Origin: Acetobacter okinawensis
GTDB lineage: Bacteria > Pseudomonadota > Alphaproteobacteria > Acetobacterales > Acetobacteraceae
Length of the DNA: 64,000 nt
Direction: 5' to 3'
NCBI RefSeq assembly: GCF_002153655.1
Contig: NZ_JOPJ01000006.1
Coordinates: forward strand, 1 to 64,000
In this document: positions 9,553 to 18,648 of the stretch, one piece after another
Numbering within the stretch: position 1 is the first letter of the stretch
How the letters are laid out: every line of letters starts with the position of its first letter
Translations under genes and position numbers: made by a program
The notes under the pieces: generated by a model
The model's database searches: none
What the model was told of the DNA's origin: nothing
Seen by the model: the letters and a program-made list of their open reading frames with translations, nothing else

Positions 9553-9905
9553 TTTTTGCCCTCAATATTTCATTTAGGTGACGCTGTTCTACCAATTACT
9601 GGCGTAACTGACCACCCAATGCACCAAAAAATCGTATAGAGCGATAACTGAAGCCCTGAGTGGCTTCAAGCACATCACTCATACTCTTGTCGACTAAAAG
9701 ACACAGCAGTGATTTAGTTGCAACAGATCATTTTGCAGCATGAACATGAACTGACTGCATGCGGCATGTTGTTGCGTCATTTACTGCGTCCAATAGCTCT
9801 GCAATAGCAGATGTGAGGCATGCTCTCGCGCCAGAATAAGGCGGAATTGAGGCTGGGTTGCAAATTTGCAACGCCCCAAAAATAAAGTGCATGCCCCCCT
9901 GCAAA
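9553..9905. other. Upstream region of the OmpA-family gene; two symmetric elements
   Basis: 353 bases without a gene. A 7-bp stem with a 6-nt loop (TGAAGCC / GGCTTCA, 9649-9668) lies about 100 bp before the ompA start and may sit in its mRNA leader. A perfect 16-bp palindrome GTTGCAAATTTGCAAC occupies 9857-9872. I could not settle on a -35/-10 pair. Confidence 0.5.
9857..9872. promoter_or_regulatory. Perfect 16-bp palindrome, possible operator
   Basis: GTTGCAAATTTGCAAC is fully self-complementary with no spacer. It lies 34 bp beyond the aroKB stop and 305 bp upstream of the OmpA-family start. The size and symmetry fit a dimeric regulator site, but no regulator is encoded nearby. Confidence 0.35.
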
Positions 9906-11636
9906 TCACCCCCGTGCGCCATCGGCAATCAGAACTTCCCTTACCGCATCAGCAGGAACGTCCTGCGTGGTAAAGGCGCGACCGATTCCGTGCACCAGTA
10001 CAAAGGACAGACGACCGTCCTGCATCTTCTTGTCGCGCTGCATGTGGGCCATCAGAGCCTCCACATCAAAAGTCTGGGGCAGTTCGTGAATATGGGCCGG
10101 CATGCCCAGACTCTCCAGATGACGTGTCACGCGGATTTGATCTTCCACCGGGCACAGCCCGAGCCTGACCGATAGCGCAAATGCCAGATGCAGCCCGATG
10201 GATACGGCCTCGCCATGCAGCAGGCGACCATCGTAGCCGAGCTCTGCTTCCAGCGCGTGACCAAAAGTGTGCCCAAGGTTGAGCAGGGCGCGGCCGTTGC
10301 TTTTTTGCTCCTCGCGTTCGTCTGCGGCGACCACGCGGGCCTTGAAGGCGCATGCCTGCCGTACCGCTTCGGCCAGTGCCTCGGGGGCTTGGTCCAGCAC
10401 GTCGGCACCGTGTTTTTCGCACCAGTCAAATAGAGCCGGGTCACCGATCAGCCCGGATTTGACAATCTCGGCATAGCCCGCGACCAGCTCGCGCCGGGGG
10501 AGGGTACCAAGTGTTGTCACATCGGCAAGCACGCACAGGGGTTGATGGAAGGCTCCAAGCAGGTTTTTGCCCCAGCGTGTGTTAATGCCGGTTTTGCCAC
10601 CCACGGAGGAATCGACCTGCGAGAGCAGGGTGGTCGGGATTTGTATAAAGGGCAGACCGCGCAATGTGGTGGCGGCGACAAACCCGGCCAGATCGCCCAC
10701 GACTCCCCCGCCAAGAGCGATAATGCTGGTGCGCCGCTCCACTCCCTGTTCCAGAATGGCATCGGTCAGATGCTGGTAAACGGTCAGGCACTTGCTCTGC
10801 TCGCCCGGTGTTACGCGCAGGCTGCGGGTGCGCACGCCTGTATCGTGCAGCGAATCCTCAAGCGTTTTCAGGTAAAGCGGGGCGACCGTGCTGTCGGTGA
10901 TGATTATGGCGTTTTTCTGGGGGAGCACAGGAGCCAAAAGACCGCCTGCGCGCGCAAGCAGGTCCGTGCCGATCACCACATCATAGGACGCTCTGTCCAA
11001 AGAGACGGGAAGCCGCAGCGGGCGGCGGGACAGGGCAAGCGCTTCCATAACGCGGGTTGTGGTGTGTTCCACGTTGTTGTCTCCACAATCGACTATAATC
11101 TCGGCTTCGGCATAAACCGGGTGGCGTATGGTCATCAGCCTGTCCAGCACATCCCGTGGAGATGCGGTGTTGAGCAGGGGGCGGTGGGTGCGCCCGGCCA
11201 CACGGCGGAGCAGGACGGGCAGCGGGCAGCGCAGCCAGACCGAAACTGCCTGCCTGCGTACCAGCGCACGGGTCTGGGAATCCATGAAGGCACCGCCCCC
11301 CGTGGCCAGTACCATGGGTGGGCCTTCAAGCAGGCGGCGGATGACCCTGCGCTCACCATCACGGAACGCACTTTCGCCATAGAGTTCGAACACATCGGCA
11401 ATGGAGCAGCCTGCCGCCCGTTCGATCTCCACATCGGCGTCAACAAAGGGCAGGCCGAGTCTGGTGGCAAGGTGGCGGCCAACGGTGGTTTTGCCCGCTC
11501 CCATCAGCCCGACCAGCACAATACTGCGGCCTGACGTCATGCCGTTGCTGCCGGGGGTGCGGACAATCCGCTCCAGGTCAAGCGGGATGGGTGGTGGGTC
11601 GGTTGGTTGGGGGGGGGAGGAGATACGTGATGACAT
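9906..11636 (-). CDS. aroKB: Fused shikimate kinase / 3-dehydroquinate synthase
   Basis: 576 residues carrying two steps of the shikimate pathway in one chain. Residues about 35-200 are shikimate kinase, with P-loop GLMGAGKT (43-50), the substrate residues of FVDADVEIE and ATGGGAF, and the lid RTHRPLL. Residues about 205-576 are dehydroquinate synthase, with GGGVVGDLAGFVAAT, the metal/substrate stretch SVGGKTGIN, HQPLCVLAD and NLGHTFGHALE. One uninterrupted frame joins them, so the fusion is real. The two enzymes are not consecutive steps. ATG 11636 is chosen; a nine-C tract codes residues 7-9, and a second ATG (residue 33) just before the kinase domain could act as a backup start. Divergent from the 11702 gene. 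Confidence 0.95.
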   Translation of the reverse strand: MSSRISSPPQPTDPPPIPLDLERIVRTPGSNGMTSGRSIVLVGLMGAGKTTVGRHLATRLGLPFVDADVEIERAAGCSIADVFELYGESAFRDGERRVIRRLLEGPPMVLATGGGAFMDSQTRALVRRQAVSVWLRCPLPVLLRRVAGRTHRPLLNTASPRDVLDRLMTIRHPVYAEAEIIVDCGDNNVEHTTTRVMEALALSRRPLRLPVSLDRASYDVVIGTDLLARAGGLLAPVLPQKNAIIITDSTVAPLYLKTLEDSLHDTGVRTRSLRVTPGEQSKCLTVYQHLTDAILEQGVERRTSIIALGGGVVGDLAGFVAATTLRGLPFIQIPTTLLSQVDSSVGGKTGINTRWGKNLLGAFHQPLCVLADVTTLGTLPRRELVAGYAEIVKSGLIGDPALFDWCEKHGADVLDQAPEALAEAVRQACAFKARVVAADEREEQKSNGRALLNLGHTFGHALEAELGYDGRLLHGEAVSIGLHLAFALSVRLGLCPVEDQIRVTRHLESLGMPAHIHELPQTFDVEALMAHMQRDKKMQDGRLSFVLVHGIGRAFTTQDVPADAVREVLIADGARG

Positions 11637-11701
11637 AAAGCCTAGCTTAACATAGAGCAGAAAGAACACACCTATATCTGTTGTTAGGGGAGCCTGCCTG
11701 T

Positions 11702-11962
11702 ATGAGCCGTACGGTTCTGATTGTTTTTGCCGTTGTTGTGCTTGGTGCCGTGGGGGGCTTTGCCGCTCTGGGGCTGACCGGTCGGCCACCTGTGCAGCAG
11801 CAGGTACACCGTGACCTGCCATTTGCTGCGGATGTAGTGGCGGCAACCCCGTCTGTTGCCGTACCTCCGCCCCCCGCTGCACCGGTTGTAACACCCGTTG
11901 TGCCTGCGGCTCCGGCCCAGATCAGCGTTGCTCCCACGGGACCGGCCCCCGCCCACCCGTGA
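11702..11962 (+). CDS. Small membrane-anchored proline-rich protein, unknown function
   Basis: 86 residues: one N-terminal hydrophobic segment (about 4-26) then a tail made almost only of Pro, Ala and Val with repeated APV/PVVP units, ending in PAPAHP. No known domain recognised. AGGGGAG lies about 9 nt before the ATG at 11702. Its stop overlaps the GTG of xerD (GTGA), so it is the promoter-proximal gene of an operon with xerD. The tail looks like a periplasmic spacer or low-complexity linker. Real on the basis of start signal and coupling, though the sequence alone gives no role. Confidence 0.65.
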   Translation: MSRTVLIVFAVVVLGAVGGFAALGLTGRPPVQQQVHRDLPFAADVVAATPSVAVPPPPAAPVVTPVVPAAPAQISVAPTGPAPAHP

Positions 11963-12891
11963 GCGGGACGGAAGGCAGCGTAGAGCTTTTTTTGGAGATG
12001 CAGGCGGCTGAACGTGCCGCCGCGCCCAATACGCTGGCTGCGTATCAGGCCGACCTCGAATCCTGCACGCATAGTCTCGCCCTAGCAGGGCAGAGCCTGC
12101 GCACAGCCGGGACCGAAGATTTGCGGGGCTGGCTGGCAGATCTGTCCGCTCAGGGGCAGTCGCGCCGGACCGTTGCGCGCCGTCTGTCCTGTATCAGGCA
12201 GTTTTATCTGTTTTTGCTGCGTGAGGGCCTGCGGGCAGATAACCCGGCAGAGCATCTCGATTCGCCACGGGCGGAGCAATCCCTGCCACGGTTTTTATCC
12301 GAATCGGAGGTGCTGGCGCTGCTCGATGCCTGCGAGGAGCCAGAGGGAGCCTCGGCCGCCAAAACGCGCCGTGCGCTGGTGGGGCGGGCTGCGCTGGAAC
12401 TGCTGTATGCGTCGGGGTTGCGTATTTCCGAGCTGCTGGCGTTACCGCGGCAGGCTCTGGCGGGGGACCAGCGTATGCTCAGTGTCCGGGGTAAAGGCGG
12501 GCGGGAGCGGCTTGTACCTTTGTCTGATAGTGCGCGCCTTGCCGCGCAAGCCCTTGTTGCTGCGGATGCGGGGCTTGGGAGCCCGTATCTTTTCCCCGGG
12601 CGTGACCCCCAGCGCGCCATGACCCGGCAGGCTTTTGACCGGATTTTGCATGATATTGGGCGCAAGGCCGGGTTGGAGCCTGAGCGCCTCTCCCCTCATG
12701 TGCTACGTCATTCCTTTGCCACCCATCTGCTCGCGCATGGGGCGGACCTGCGGGCGCTGCAAATGCTGCTGGGGCATGCGGACATTGCGACCACCCAGAT
12801 TTACACGCATGTGCAGACCGAGCGATTGCAGCGTGCTGTGGCTGAACACCACCCGCTTTCTACCTCCCAAACAGGGAATTCGGAGGGGTGA
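11959..12891 (+). CDS. xerD: Tyrosine recombinase XerD/XerC
   Basis: 310 residues. Resolves chromosome dimers at dif. An N-terminal SAM-like core-binding domain (about 5-95) precedes the catalytic domain with the full tyrosine-recombinase set: R155 (ASGLRISELL), K179 (VRGKGG), H247 and R250 (HVLRHSF), H273 (LLGHADIATTQ) and Y282. The GTG start overlaps the upstream stop by 4 bp. XerD is preferred over XerC from its usual place between aroKB and accA in this family of bacteria; the sequence by eye does not separate the two. It is a housekeeping recombinase, not evidence of an integrated element. Confidence 0.9.
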   Translation: MSGTEGSVELFLEMQAAERAAAPNTLAAYQADLESCTHSLALAGQSLRTAGTEDLRGWLADLSAQGQSRRTVARRLSCIRQFYLFLLREGLRADNPAEHLDSPRAEQSLPRFLSESEVLALLDACEEPEGASAAKTRRALVGRAALELLYASGLRISELLALPRQALAGDQRMLSVRGKGGRERLVPLSDSARLAAQALVAADAGLGSPYLFPGRDPQRAMTRQAFDRILHDIGRKAGLEPERLSPHVLRHSFATHLLAHGADLRALQMLLGHADIATTQIYTHVQTERLQRAVAEHHPLSTSQTGNSEG

Positions 12892-12972
12892 AGGCTAAAA
12901 AGCACGTCCAGAACACATTTGGATGCACGAAGTGACTTGGCTTTAAGCGCCATTGTGCTATCGGCTTTGCTC

Positions 12973-13929
12973 ATGCGTCAGTTCCTGGATTTTGAAAAGC
13001 CCGTCGCCGAACTTGAGAACAAGATCGACGAACTGCGGCAGATGACCGACCCCGAAGGGGTCAACATTGAAGAAGAAACGGCCCGCCTTTCTGACAAGGC
13101 GGAAAAGCACCTGCGCACGATCTACGCCAAGCTTACGCCATGGCAGAAAGTGCAGGTGGCCCGTCATGCCCAGCGTCCGCACACGCAGGACTATATTGGT
13201 CGGCTGATAACGGATTTTACACCGTTGGCAGGTGACCGGCTGTTTGGTGATGACAAGGCCATTATCGGTGGTATTGGCCGTTTTGATGGCATGCCCGTGG
13301 TCGTGATCGGGACCGAGCGTGGCTCGGATCTGGAAACACGGCTCCAGCACAACTTTGGCATGGCCAGACCAGAAGGCTACCGCAAGGCCCAGCGGCTGAT
13401 GAAGATGGCTGGCCAGTTTAAAATGCCGATTCTCACCTTTATTGACACAGCAGGTGCGTGGCCCGGTATTGATGCGGAACAGCGTGGGCAAGCCGAGGCC
13501 ATTGCCCGTTCCATCGCCACCTGTTTTGATGCCCCGGTCCCCCTGATTGCGACAGTGATTGGCGAGGGTGGGTCTGGTGGCGCGGTGGCTCTGGGCGCGG
13601 GTGATCGGGTGCTTATGCTCGAACACGCCATTTATTCCGTTATCTCGCCCGAGGCCTGTGCCTCCATTTTGTGGCGTGACCCCAAGCAGGCCAGCACAGC
13701 GGCGGAAACCCTGCGCCTGACGGCTCAGGACCTCAAACGCCTTGGGCTGATTGACCAGATTATTCCCGAACCCGTTGGCGGTGCACAGCGCGACCCCGCT
13801 GCCGCCATGGATGGTGTGCGTAGCGTGCTGGCTACAATGCTCAAGGACCTGCTGCCATTGGCACCGGGGAAGCTGAAGGAATTGCGGCGCGAGAAGTTTT
13901 TGGCCATGGGGCGTGAAGCCCTGCACTGA
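12973..13929 (+). CDS. accA: Acetyl-CoA carboxylase carboxyltransferase subunit alpha
   Basis: 318 residues. With AccD it transfers the carboxyl group from carboxybiotin to acetyl-CoA, committing carbon to fatty acids. The family N-terminus RQFLDFEKPVAELENKI begins at ATG 12973; an upstream TTG frame extension at 12919 is not supported by homology. Crotonase-fold features are visible: FDGMPVVVIGTERG, the conserved RPEGYRKAQRLMKMA, and GEGGSGGAVALG forming the oxyanion-type glycine loop. It follows xerD by 81 bp on the same strand. No good ribosome binding site is seen before the chosen start. Confidence 0.96.
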   Translation: MRQFLDFEKPVAELENKIDELRQMTDPEGVNIEEETARLSDKAEKHLRTIYAKLTPWQKVQVARHAQRPHTQDYIGRLITDFTPLAGDRLFGDDKAIIGGIGRFDGMPVVVIGTERGSDLETRLQHNFGMARPEGYRKAQRLMKMAGQFKMPILTFIDTAGAWPGIDAEQRGQAEAIARSIATCFDAPVPLIATVIGEGGSGGAVALGAGDRVLMLEHAIYSVISPEACASILWRDPKQASTAAETLRLTAQDLKRLGLIDQIIPEPVGGAQRDPAAAMDGVRSVLATMLKDLLPLAPGKLKELRREKFLAMGREALH

Positions 13930-13959
13930 CCACTCTGTCAGAACTTTTTTGAGTGCGGT

Positions 13960-13979
13960 TGGCCAGCGTTTGCTGGCCA
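13960..13979. terminator. 8-bp hairpin after accA, no T tract
   Basis: TGGCCAGC, loop GTTT, GCTGGCCA between the converging accA and the MoaB-like gene. No T run follows on either strand, so a terminator role is uncertain. Confidence 0.35.
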
Positions 13980-13985
13980 GTCGGG

Positions 13986-14741
13986 TTACGCAGGCGGTTC
14001 ACCTTCCACGGGTGAGCCGCCTTTTGCGTTGAGCAGGTCATGAATAGCCTGTGCCGCAGCATTGACGCGCTGCATGTCCTGCCCCTTGGCGACCAGAGCC
14101 ACGCCATGGCGGCCATCCTCACGGTGGAAGGGGTAGGAGCCAAGGTCCAGATCGCTGAACTGGTCCTGAATGGCTTCCAGCCCATCTGCCAGAGCGCCTT
14201 CGCCCAGTAATGTCGTGTGCCATGTGCGCGAAAAGACGGGCGCGCCTTTTTGCAGGGTTGGGGCCAGCTCCTCAAACATGGCACGCATGATTCGGGGGAC
14301 CCCGGCCAGCACATGCACATTGCCAATGCTAAAGCCCGGCGCAATGGATACCGGGTTGGCAATGGGGGTAGCCCCTCTGGGCAGCTTGGCCATGCGCTGG
14401 CGCGCGGTATTGAAGTTTTCAGCCCCAAAGCGCTCTTCGAGCACGGCAAAGGTTGGGGGATGAATTTCCCACGGCACGCCAAAGGCTTCGGCCACGCAGG
14501 GGGATGTAATGTCATCATGCGTGGGGCCAATGCCACCTGTTGTAAACACCTCGTCAAAGCGGGCGCGTAGCTCGGTCACCGTGTTGACGATGGTCGCGCG
14601 AATGTCGGGAATGACACGGATTTCGACCAGTGGAATACCCATCTCCCCCAGTCGTAGAGCCAGAAACTGGATGTTGTCGTCCCGTGTGCGGCCAGAAAGG
14701 ATTTCGTTACCAATAAGGATGAGTGCGGAAGTGCGGCGCAT
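13986..14741 (-). CDS. MoaB/CinA-N-like molybdopterin-binding domain protein
   Basis: 251 residues from ATG 14741, chosen because the domain begins at once (RRTSALILIGNEILSGRTRDDN). The MoCF_biosynth fold motifs are clear: GNEILSGR and TTGGIGPTHDD, as in the N-terminal half of CinA and in MoaB/Mog. There is no C-terminal nicotinamide-nucleotide amidase domain, so it is a stand-alone version often annotated as competence/damage-inducible protein A. Possible roles are pyridine nucleotide repair or pterin binding; the sequence does not decide. Converges on accA and is divergent from lysK. Confidence 0.85.
   Translation of the reverse strand: MRRTSALILIGNEILSGRTRDDNIQFLALRLGEMGIPLVEIRVIPDIRATIVNTVTELRARFDEVFTTGGIGPTHDDITSPCVAEAFGVPWEIHPPTFAVLEERFGAENFNTARQRMAKLPRGATPIANPVSIAPGFSIGNVHVLAGVPRIMRAMFEELAPTLQKGAPVFSRTWHTTLLGEGALADGLEAIQDQFSDLDLGSYPFHREDGRHGVALVAKGQDMQRVNAAAQAIHDLLNAKGGSPVEGEPPA
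13993..14025 (+). terminator. Possible accA terminator overlapping the convergent gene
   Basis: GGCGGTTCACC pairs with GGTGAGCCGCC (one G-U pair) across a 7-nt loop, followed by TTTT at 14022-14025. It lies inside the last codons of the minus-strand MoaB-like gene. Confidence 0.4.
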
Positions 14742-14898
14742 GACTCGGGTTTGACCTTCTTGTTCTGGGCTTCTTGAATACGGGTAAAGGATGGAGCGGA
14801 GTGTTTGCGGGGTCAATGGGCGTAAAAATTACACTCAGGGGGGTGTCCTGCGCGTTTTTGCATTGACCGGGTGCTGTGCAATTCATAGCTTCCCGCGC

Positions 14899-16518
14899 AT
14901 GTCAGACAGCCAAACAGCATCCGCTTCCGATCTTCCGCGCGCGTGGCCTTTTGAAGAGGCACGCAAACTGGCCGATCACGTTGCAACGCGTAGCAGCACA
15001 GGCGCCGATGAGCGCCCGGCCCTGCTGGAAACCGGGTATGGTCCCTCGGGCCTGCCCCATATCGGCACCTTTGGTGAGGTCGCCCGCACATCCTGGGTGC
15101 GGCAGGCCTATACCGCCCTTACGGGTCGTCCTTCCCGTCTGCTGGCTTTTTCGGACGATATGGACGCCCTGCGCAAGGTGCCCGATAACGTGCCCCAGCG
15201 TGAGATGCTGCAAAAATATATTGGCCAGCCGCTCTCCCGCGTGCCGGACCCGTTTGGCACGCACGACTCGTTTGCGGCCCATAACAACGCGCGGCTGTGC
15301 GCGTTCCTCGACAGTTTCGGGTTTGAATACGAGTTTGCGTCGTCCACCCAGTATTATACGTCCGGCCGGTTTGATGCGGCTTTGCTGCGCGTGCTGGAAG
15401 TGCATGACCAGATTCTGGCCGTGATCCTGCCCACACTGGGGCCGGACCGCCGGGCAACCTATTCCCCCGTTCTGCCGCTGCACCCCCACACGGGGGAGGT
15501 CATGCAGGTTAAGATGGACGCCATTGACGCGGTCGCAGGCACCGTGCGCTGGACAGACCCCACCACGGGTGAGGTGTTTGAAACACCAGTAACGGGTGGC
15601 CATGCCAAAATGCAGTGGAAGGCCGACTGGGCCATGCGCTGGTATGCACTTGGCGTGGATTACGAAATGTCGGGCAAGGATTTGATCGACAGTGTGCGCC
15701 TGTCTGGCCGTATCTGCAAAATTCTGGGCGGCACGCCGCCTGCGGGCCTGACATACGAACTGTTTTTGGATGAGCAGGGGCAGAAAATCTCCAAGTCCAA
15801 GGGCAATGGCCTGTCGGTGGAGGAATGGCTGCGTTACGCCCCGCCGGAAAGTCTGGGCCAGTTCATGTTCAACCAGCCCCAGCGCGCCAAACGGCTGTAT
15901 TTTGACGTGATTCCCAAAACGGCGGACGACTATCTGACGCATGCCGACAAGGCACGTGCATTGCAGGTGGAAAACCCGGCAGGCAATGACCTGCGCGCCA
16001 ACCCTGCGTGGTTTATCCACAAAGGGAGTGTGCCGCAGGATGCAGGCAGCCCGGTGCCATTTGGCATGCTGCTCAACCTTGCCAGTGTTGCCAATGCCGA
16101 CACGCCCGAAGTGCTGTGGGGCTTTATCCGCCGTTACGATGCGGCTGTCTCTCCCCAGACGCACCCCATGCTGGCGGAACTGGTCAAACACGCCATCGCC
16201 TATTACGCGGACTTTGTGCGCCCTGCCAAAACCTTCCGTGCCCCTGATGAGAAGGAGCGCGCAGCACTGGTTGACCTTGCCGAAACCCTGCGGGGTTTTG
16301 AAGGGGAGGCGGCGGATGCCTCCACCTTGCAGAATCTGGTGTTTGAAATTGGCAAAAGGCACGGATTTGAACCGCTGAGAAGCTGGTTTGGCTGCCTGTA
16401 CGAAGTGCTGCTGGGGCAAAAGGAAGGGCCACGTTTTGGTGGGTTTGTTGCGCTGTATGGCGTGGCAGAGACCATCGCCCTGATTGACGCTGCCCTCCTG
16501 CGAGATACGCAGGTCTAA
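14899..16518 (+). CDS. lysK: Class I lysine-tRNA ligase
   Basis: 539 residues from ATG 14899. This is the archaeal-type class I LysRS found in many alphaproteobacteria in place of the class II LysS. The Rossmann signatures are GLPHIGTF (HIGH-like, residues 51-58) and KISKSKGNG (KMSKS-like, near residue 295). It supplies Lys-tRNA for translation. The next gene, 17 bp on, encodes an MprF-like protein, whose full-length relatives use Lys-tRNA to lysinylate phosphatidylglycerol, which is a suggestive pairing even though the partner's synthase domain is short. Confidence 0.95.
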   Translation: MSDSQTASASDLPRAWPFEEARKLADHVATRSSTGADERPALLETGYGPSGLPHIGTFGEVARTSWVRQAYTALTGRPSRLLAFSDDMDALRKVPDNVPQREMLQKYIGQPLSRVPDPFGTHDSFAAHNNARLCAFLDSFGFEYEFASSTQYYTSGRFDAALLRVLEVHDQILAVILPTLGPDRRATYSPVLPLHPHTGEVMQVKMDAIDAVAGTVRWTDPTTGEVFETPVTGGHAKMQWKADWAMRWYALGVDYEMSGKDLIDSVRLSGRICKILGGTPPAGLTYELFLDEQGQKISKSKGNGLSVEEWLRYAPPESLGQFMFNQPQRAKRLYFDVIPKTADDYLTHADKARALQVENPAGNDLRANPAWFIHKGSVPQDAGSPVPFGMLLNLASVANADTPEVLWGFIRRYDAAVSPQTHPMLAELVKHAIAYYADFVRPAKTFRAPDEKERAALVDLAETLRGFEGEAADASTLQNLVFEIGKRHGFEPLRSWFGCLYEVLLGQKEGPRFGGFVALYGVAETIALIDAALLRDTQV

Positions 16519-16535
16519 GCAGGGTCTGGCCGCAG

Positions 16536-18602
16536 ATGACGCAGATGCCTCAGCCCCCCAGCCAGCAACCGGACCTCCATGAAGGGGGCAAGGGGTGGAA
16601 AAAAAGGCTGAAGCATCTGCCCCATCTGCTCGGGCTGGTGTTGATGGTGGCAGCCATTGTGGTGGTGCAGCATGAGCTGCGACACCTTAAAATGGCCGAC
16701 ATCCGCATGGCCATGGAGGCTATTCCCCCCTCCCAGCTCTGGGTGGCGGTTGGCTGCACGCTGCTGTCCTACTTTATTCTCTCTTTTTATGACCGGCTGG
16801 CCGTTATTCAGGTCGGGTATGGGCAGTTGCCGTTCCGCAGAGCAGCTTTTGCGGCTTTCTGCTCTTATGTGTTGTCGCATAATCTGGGATTTTCTGCGGT
16901 TTCTGGCGCTGCGGTGCGGTATCGGCTGTACCGGAACTGGGGCGTTAATGCTTTTGCCATTACCCAGATTATTGCCTTTTGCTCTGCAACATATCTGCTT
17001 GGTGCGGCAGTCCTGATTGGTGCGGTGCTTATTCTGGAACCCTCTGTTCTGCCCGGTGTGGGTCACCGTGTGCCGCAGTGGGTTCTGGCCTGTGTGGGTG
17101 GGTTCTTGTGGCTGGCGGTGGCCGGGTATGTCGGGCTTGCCTTTTGGGTGCGTGAGTTCCGGTTCCGCAAATGGGTGGTTGCACTCCCATCTCCTCGCAT
17201 GGCCATCATGCAGACCGTGGTTGCTGCGGCCGAGGTTGCGGCAACGGCCAGCATTGCGTTTGTGCTGCTGCCCAAAGGGTGTGGGGTAGATTTCGGGTCT
17301 TTTCTGGCTATTTACATCGCGTCTTACACGGCGGGGCTGGTGGCCAGCGTGCCCGGTGGGCTGGGGGTGTTTGACGGGGCCATGCTGCTGGCGCTCGGCC
17401 CTTACATGCCCGCTCCCCAGATTTTGGGTGTCGTCCTGATTTTCAGGCTTTTTTACTACATTATTCCCCTTTTTATGGCTGGCATCATGTTTGCAGGGCA
17501 TGAGCTTTTCCTGCGTGGGGATGCAGCGCTTGCCAAAAAGAAGAACCCCGGCCAGAGCACGGACGCGCAGCTTGTCAGGCGCAGGCCCAGCCAGGTCGTG
17601 CGTGAGAGCGAGGCGGCTTTTTCCGTCGCTGTGGCAACAGGTACGGTCACTCTTTGTGGCGTGCTGCTGCTCTGCCTTGTGTTGATGGAGCCTGTGCCCA
17701 AGTTCTCCATGCTACCAGACACGTTTGCGGGGCTGGTGCATGTGGGGGGGAACTACCTGCTCTCGCTCATGGGGGTGGCGCTTATCAGCCTTGCCATTGG
17801 CCTTTCGCAGCGGGTGACGCTGGCGTGGCGCGGTGCACTGGGGCTGCTGCTGCTGGCAACGGTCATGACCTTTTTGCGCGGCAACACCATTTTGGTGCCG
17901 TTCATGCTGGGGCTGTCCGCGCTGTTTATTGCGCCCTTCCGCACCTGTTATTACCGCCATGCCAAGTTGCTGAGTGAGCCGCTCTCGCTTTCCAACCTGT
18001 TGTGTCTGCTGCTGTTTTTTTGCTGCATTATTGCCTTGGCCACCCGCAATGCGGGGGAGGGGAGCTGGTGGCAGCTTATGCTTGCCTCCCCCACGCATGG
18101 AGCCGTGCGCTGGACTGTAGCCCTTGCTGTGCTGCTGGCGCTGGTGGTGCTGGCCCGGCTGATGTGGCCTGCCAGAATTCCCATCCAGCCATGGACGCAG
18201 GACATTGCCGAGTATTACAAAACACTCGAACACGCCCTGCCTGACATTGCAGACATGAACCCCGAAGGCTTTGTGGAAGGGGAGGCAGGCGAGGCTGTTA
18301 TTCCCTTTACGCACCGTGAGAACATGCTGATCGGTCTGGGCGACCCCGCGGGGGGCGAGGATGACAGCATTTCCGCCATCTGGCGGCTGCGCGATCTGGC
18401 CCTGCAGCAGGGGTTGCGGCTGGCTTTCTGGCAGGTGGGGGACAGTTTTGTCCGGATATATAACGATATCGGGCTTAACGTCTGGCCGCTGGAGGATGGT
18501 AGCAGGACGCATCTGTGCTACCCGCCCGGTGATATTGCTCTGGTATCACGGTTTGTGAAAACATATACGGACAACAAGACCGCGCCCAACGTGCCTCTCT
18601 GA
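16536..18602 (+). CDS. MprF-like flippase with shortened lysyl-phosphatidylglycerol synthase domain
   Basis: 688 residues. Residues about 25-540 hold many membrane helices of the UPF0104/MprF flippase type (FRRAAFAAFCSYVLSHNLGFSAVSG-like core near 90-115 and SVPGGLGVFDG). The remaining 140 or so residues match only the first part of the cytosolic DUF2156 synthase domain (ENMLIGLGDPAGG and WRLRDLALQQGLRLAFWQV-like strands), then the frame ends at a TGA. Full MprF proteins are about 840 residues and have a second GNAT-like half that binds Lys-tRNA. No remnant of that half is found before the marC gene 46 bp later, so this is a short form rather than a frameshift. It may flip lipids without making lysyl-PG. 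Confidence 0.82.
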   Translation: MTQMPQPPSQQPDLHEGGKGWKKRLKHLPHLLGLVLMVAAIVVVQHELRHLKMADIRMAMEAIPPSQLWVAVGCTLLSYFILSFYDRLAVIQVGYGQLPFRRAAFAAFCSYVLSHNLGFSAVSGAAVRYRLYRNWGVNAFAITQIIAFCSATYLLGAAVLIGAVLILEPSVLPGVGHRVPQWVLACVGGFLWLAVAGYVGLAFWVREFRFRKWVVALPSPRMAIMQTVVAAAEVAATASIAFVLLPKGCGVDFGSFLAIYIASYTAGLVASVPGGLGVFDGAMLLALGPYMPAPQILGVVLIFRLFYYIIPLFMAGIMFAGHELFLRGDAALAKKKNPGQSTDAQLVRRRPSQVVRESEAAFSVAVATGTVTLCGVLLLCLVLMEPVPKFSMLPDTFAGLVHVGGNYLLSLMGVALISLAIGLSQRVTLAWRGALGLLLLATVMTFLRGNTILVPFMLGLSALFIAPFRTCYYRHAKLLSEPLSLSNLLCLLLFFCCIIALATRNAGEGSWWQLMLASPTHGAVRWTVALAVLLALVVLARLMWPARIPIQPWTQDIAEYYKTLEHALPDIADMNPEGFVEGEAGEAVIPFTHRENMLIGLGDPAGGEDDSISAIWRLRDLALQQGLRLAFWQVGDSFVRIYNDIGLNVWPLEDGSRTHLCYPPGDIALVSRFVKTYTDNKTAPNVPL

Positions 18603-18648
18603 GCGGTTTGGGGCGGCTGCTTTTGGTGTTGGAGTGCTGGGCGGGGTC

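Noticed and set aside
11959-12891. Tyrosine recombinase as a sign of an integrated mobile element
   Set aside because: The neighbours are housekeeping genes in their usual order and no attachment-site repeats or phage genes are present; it is the chromosomal Xer recombinase.
13960-13979. Strong terminator after accA
   Set aside because: The stem is perfect but lacks a T tract on either strand; kept only as a weak hairpin feature.
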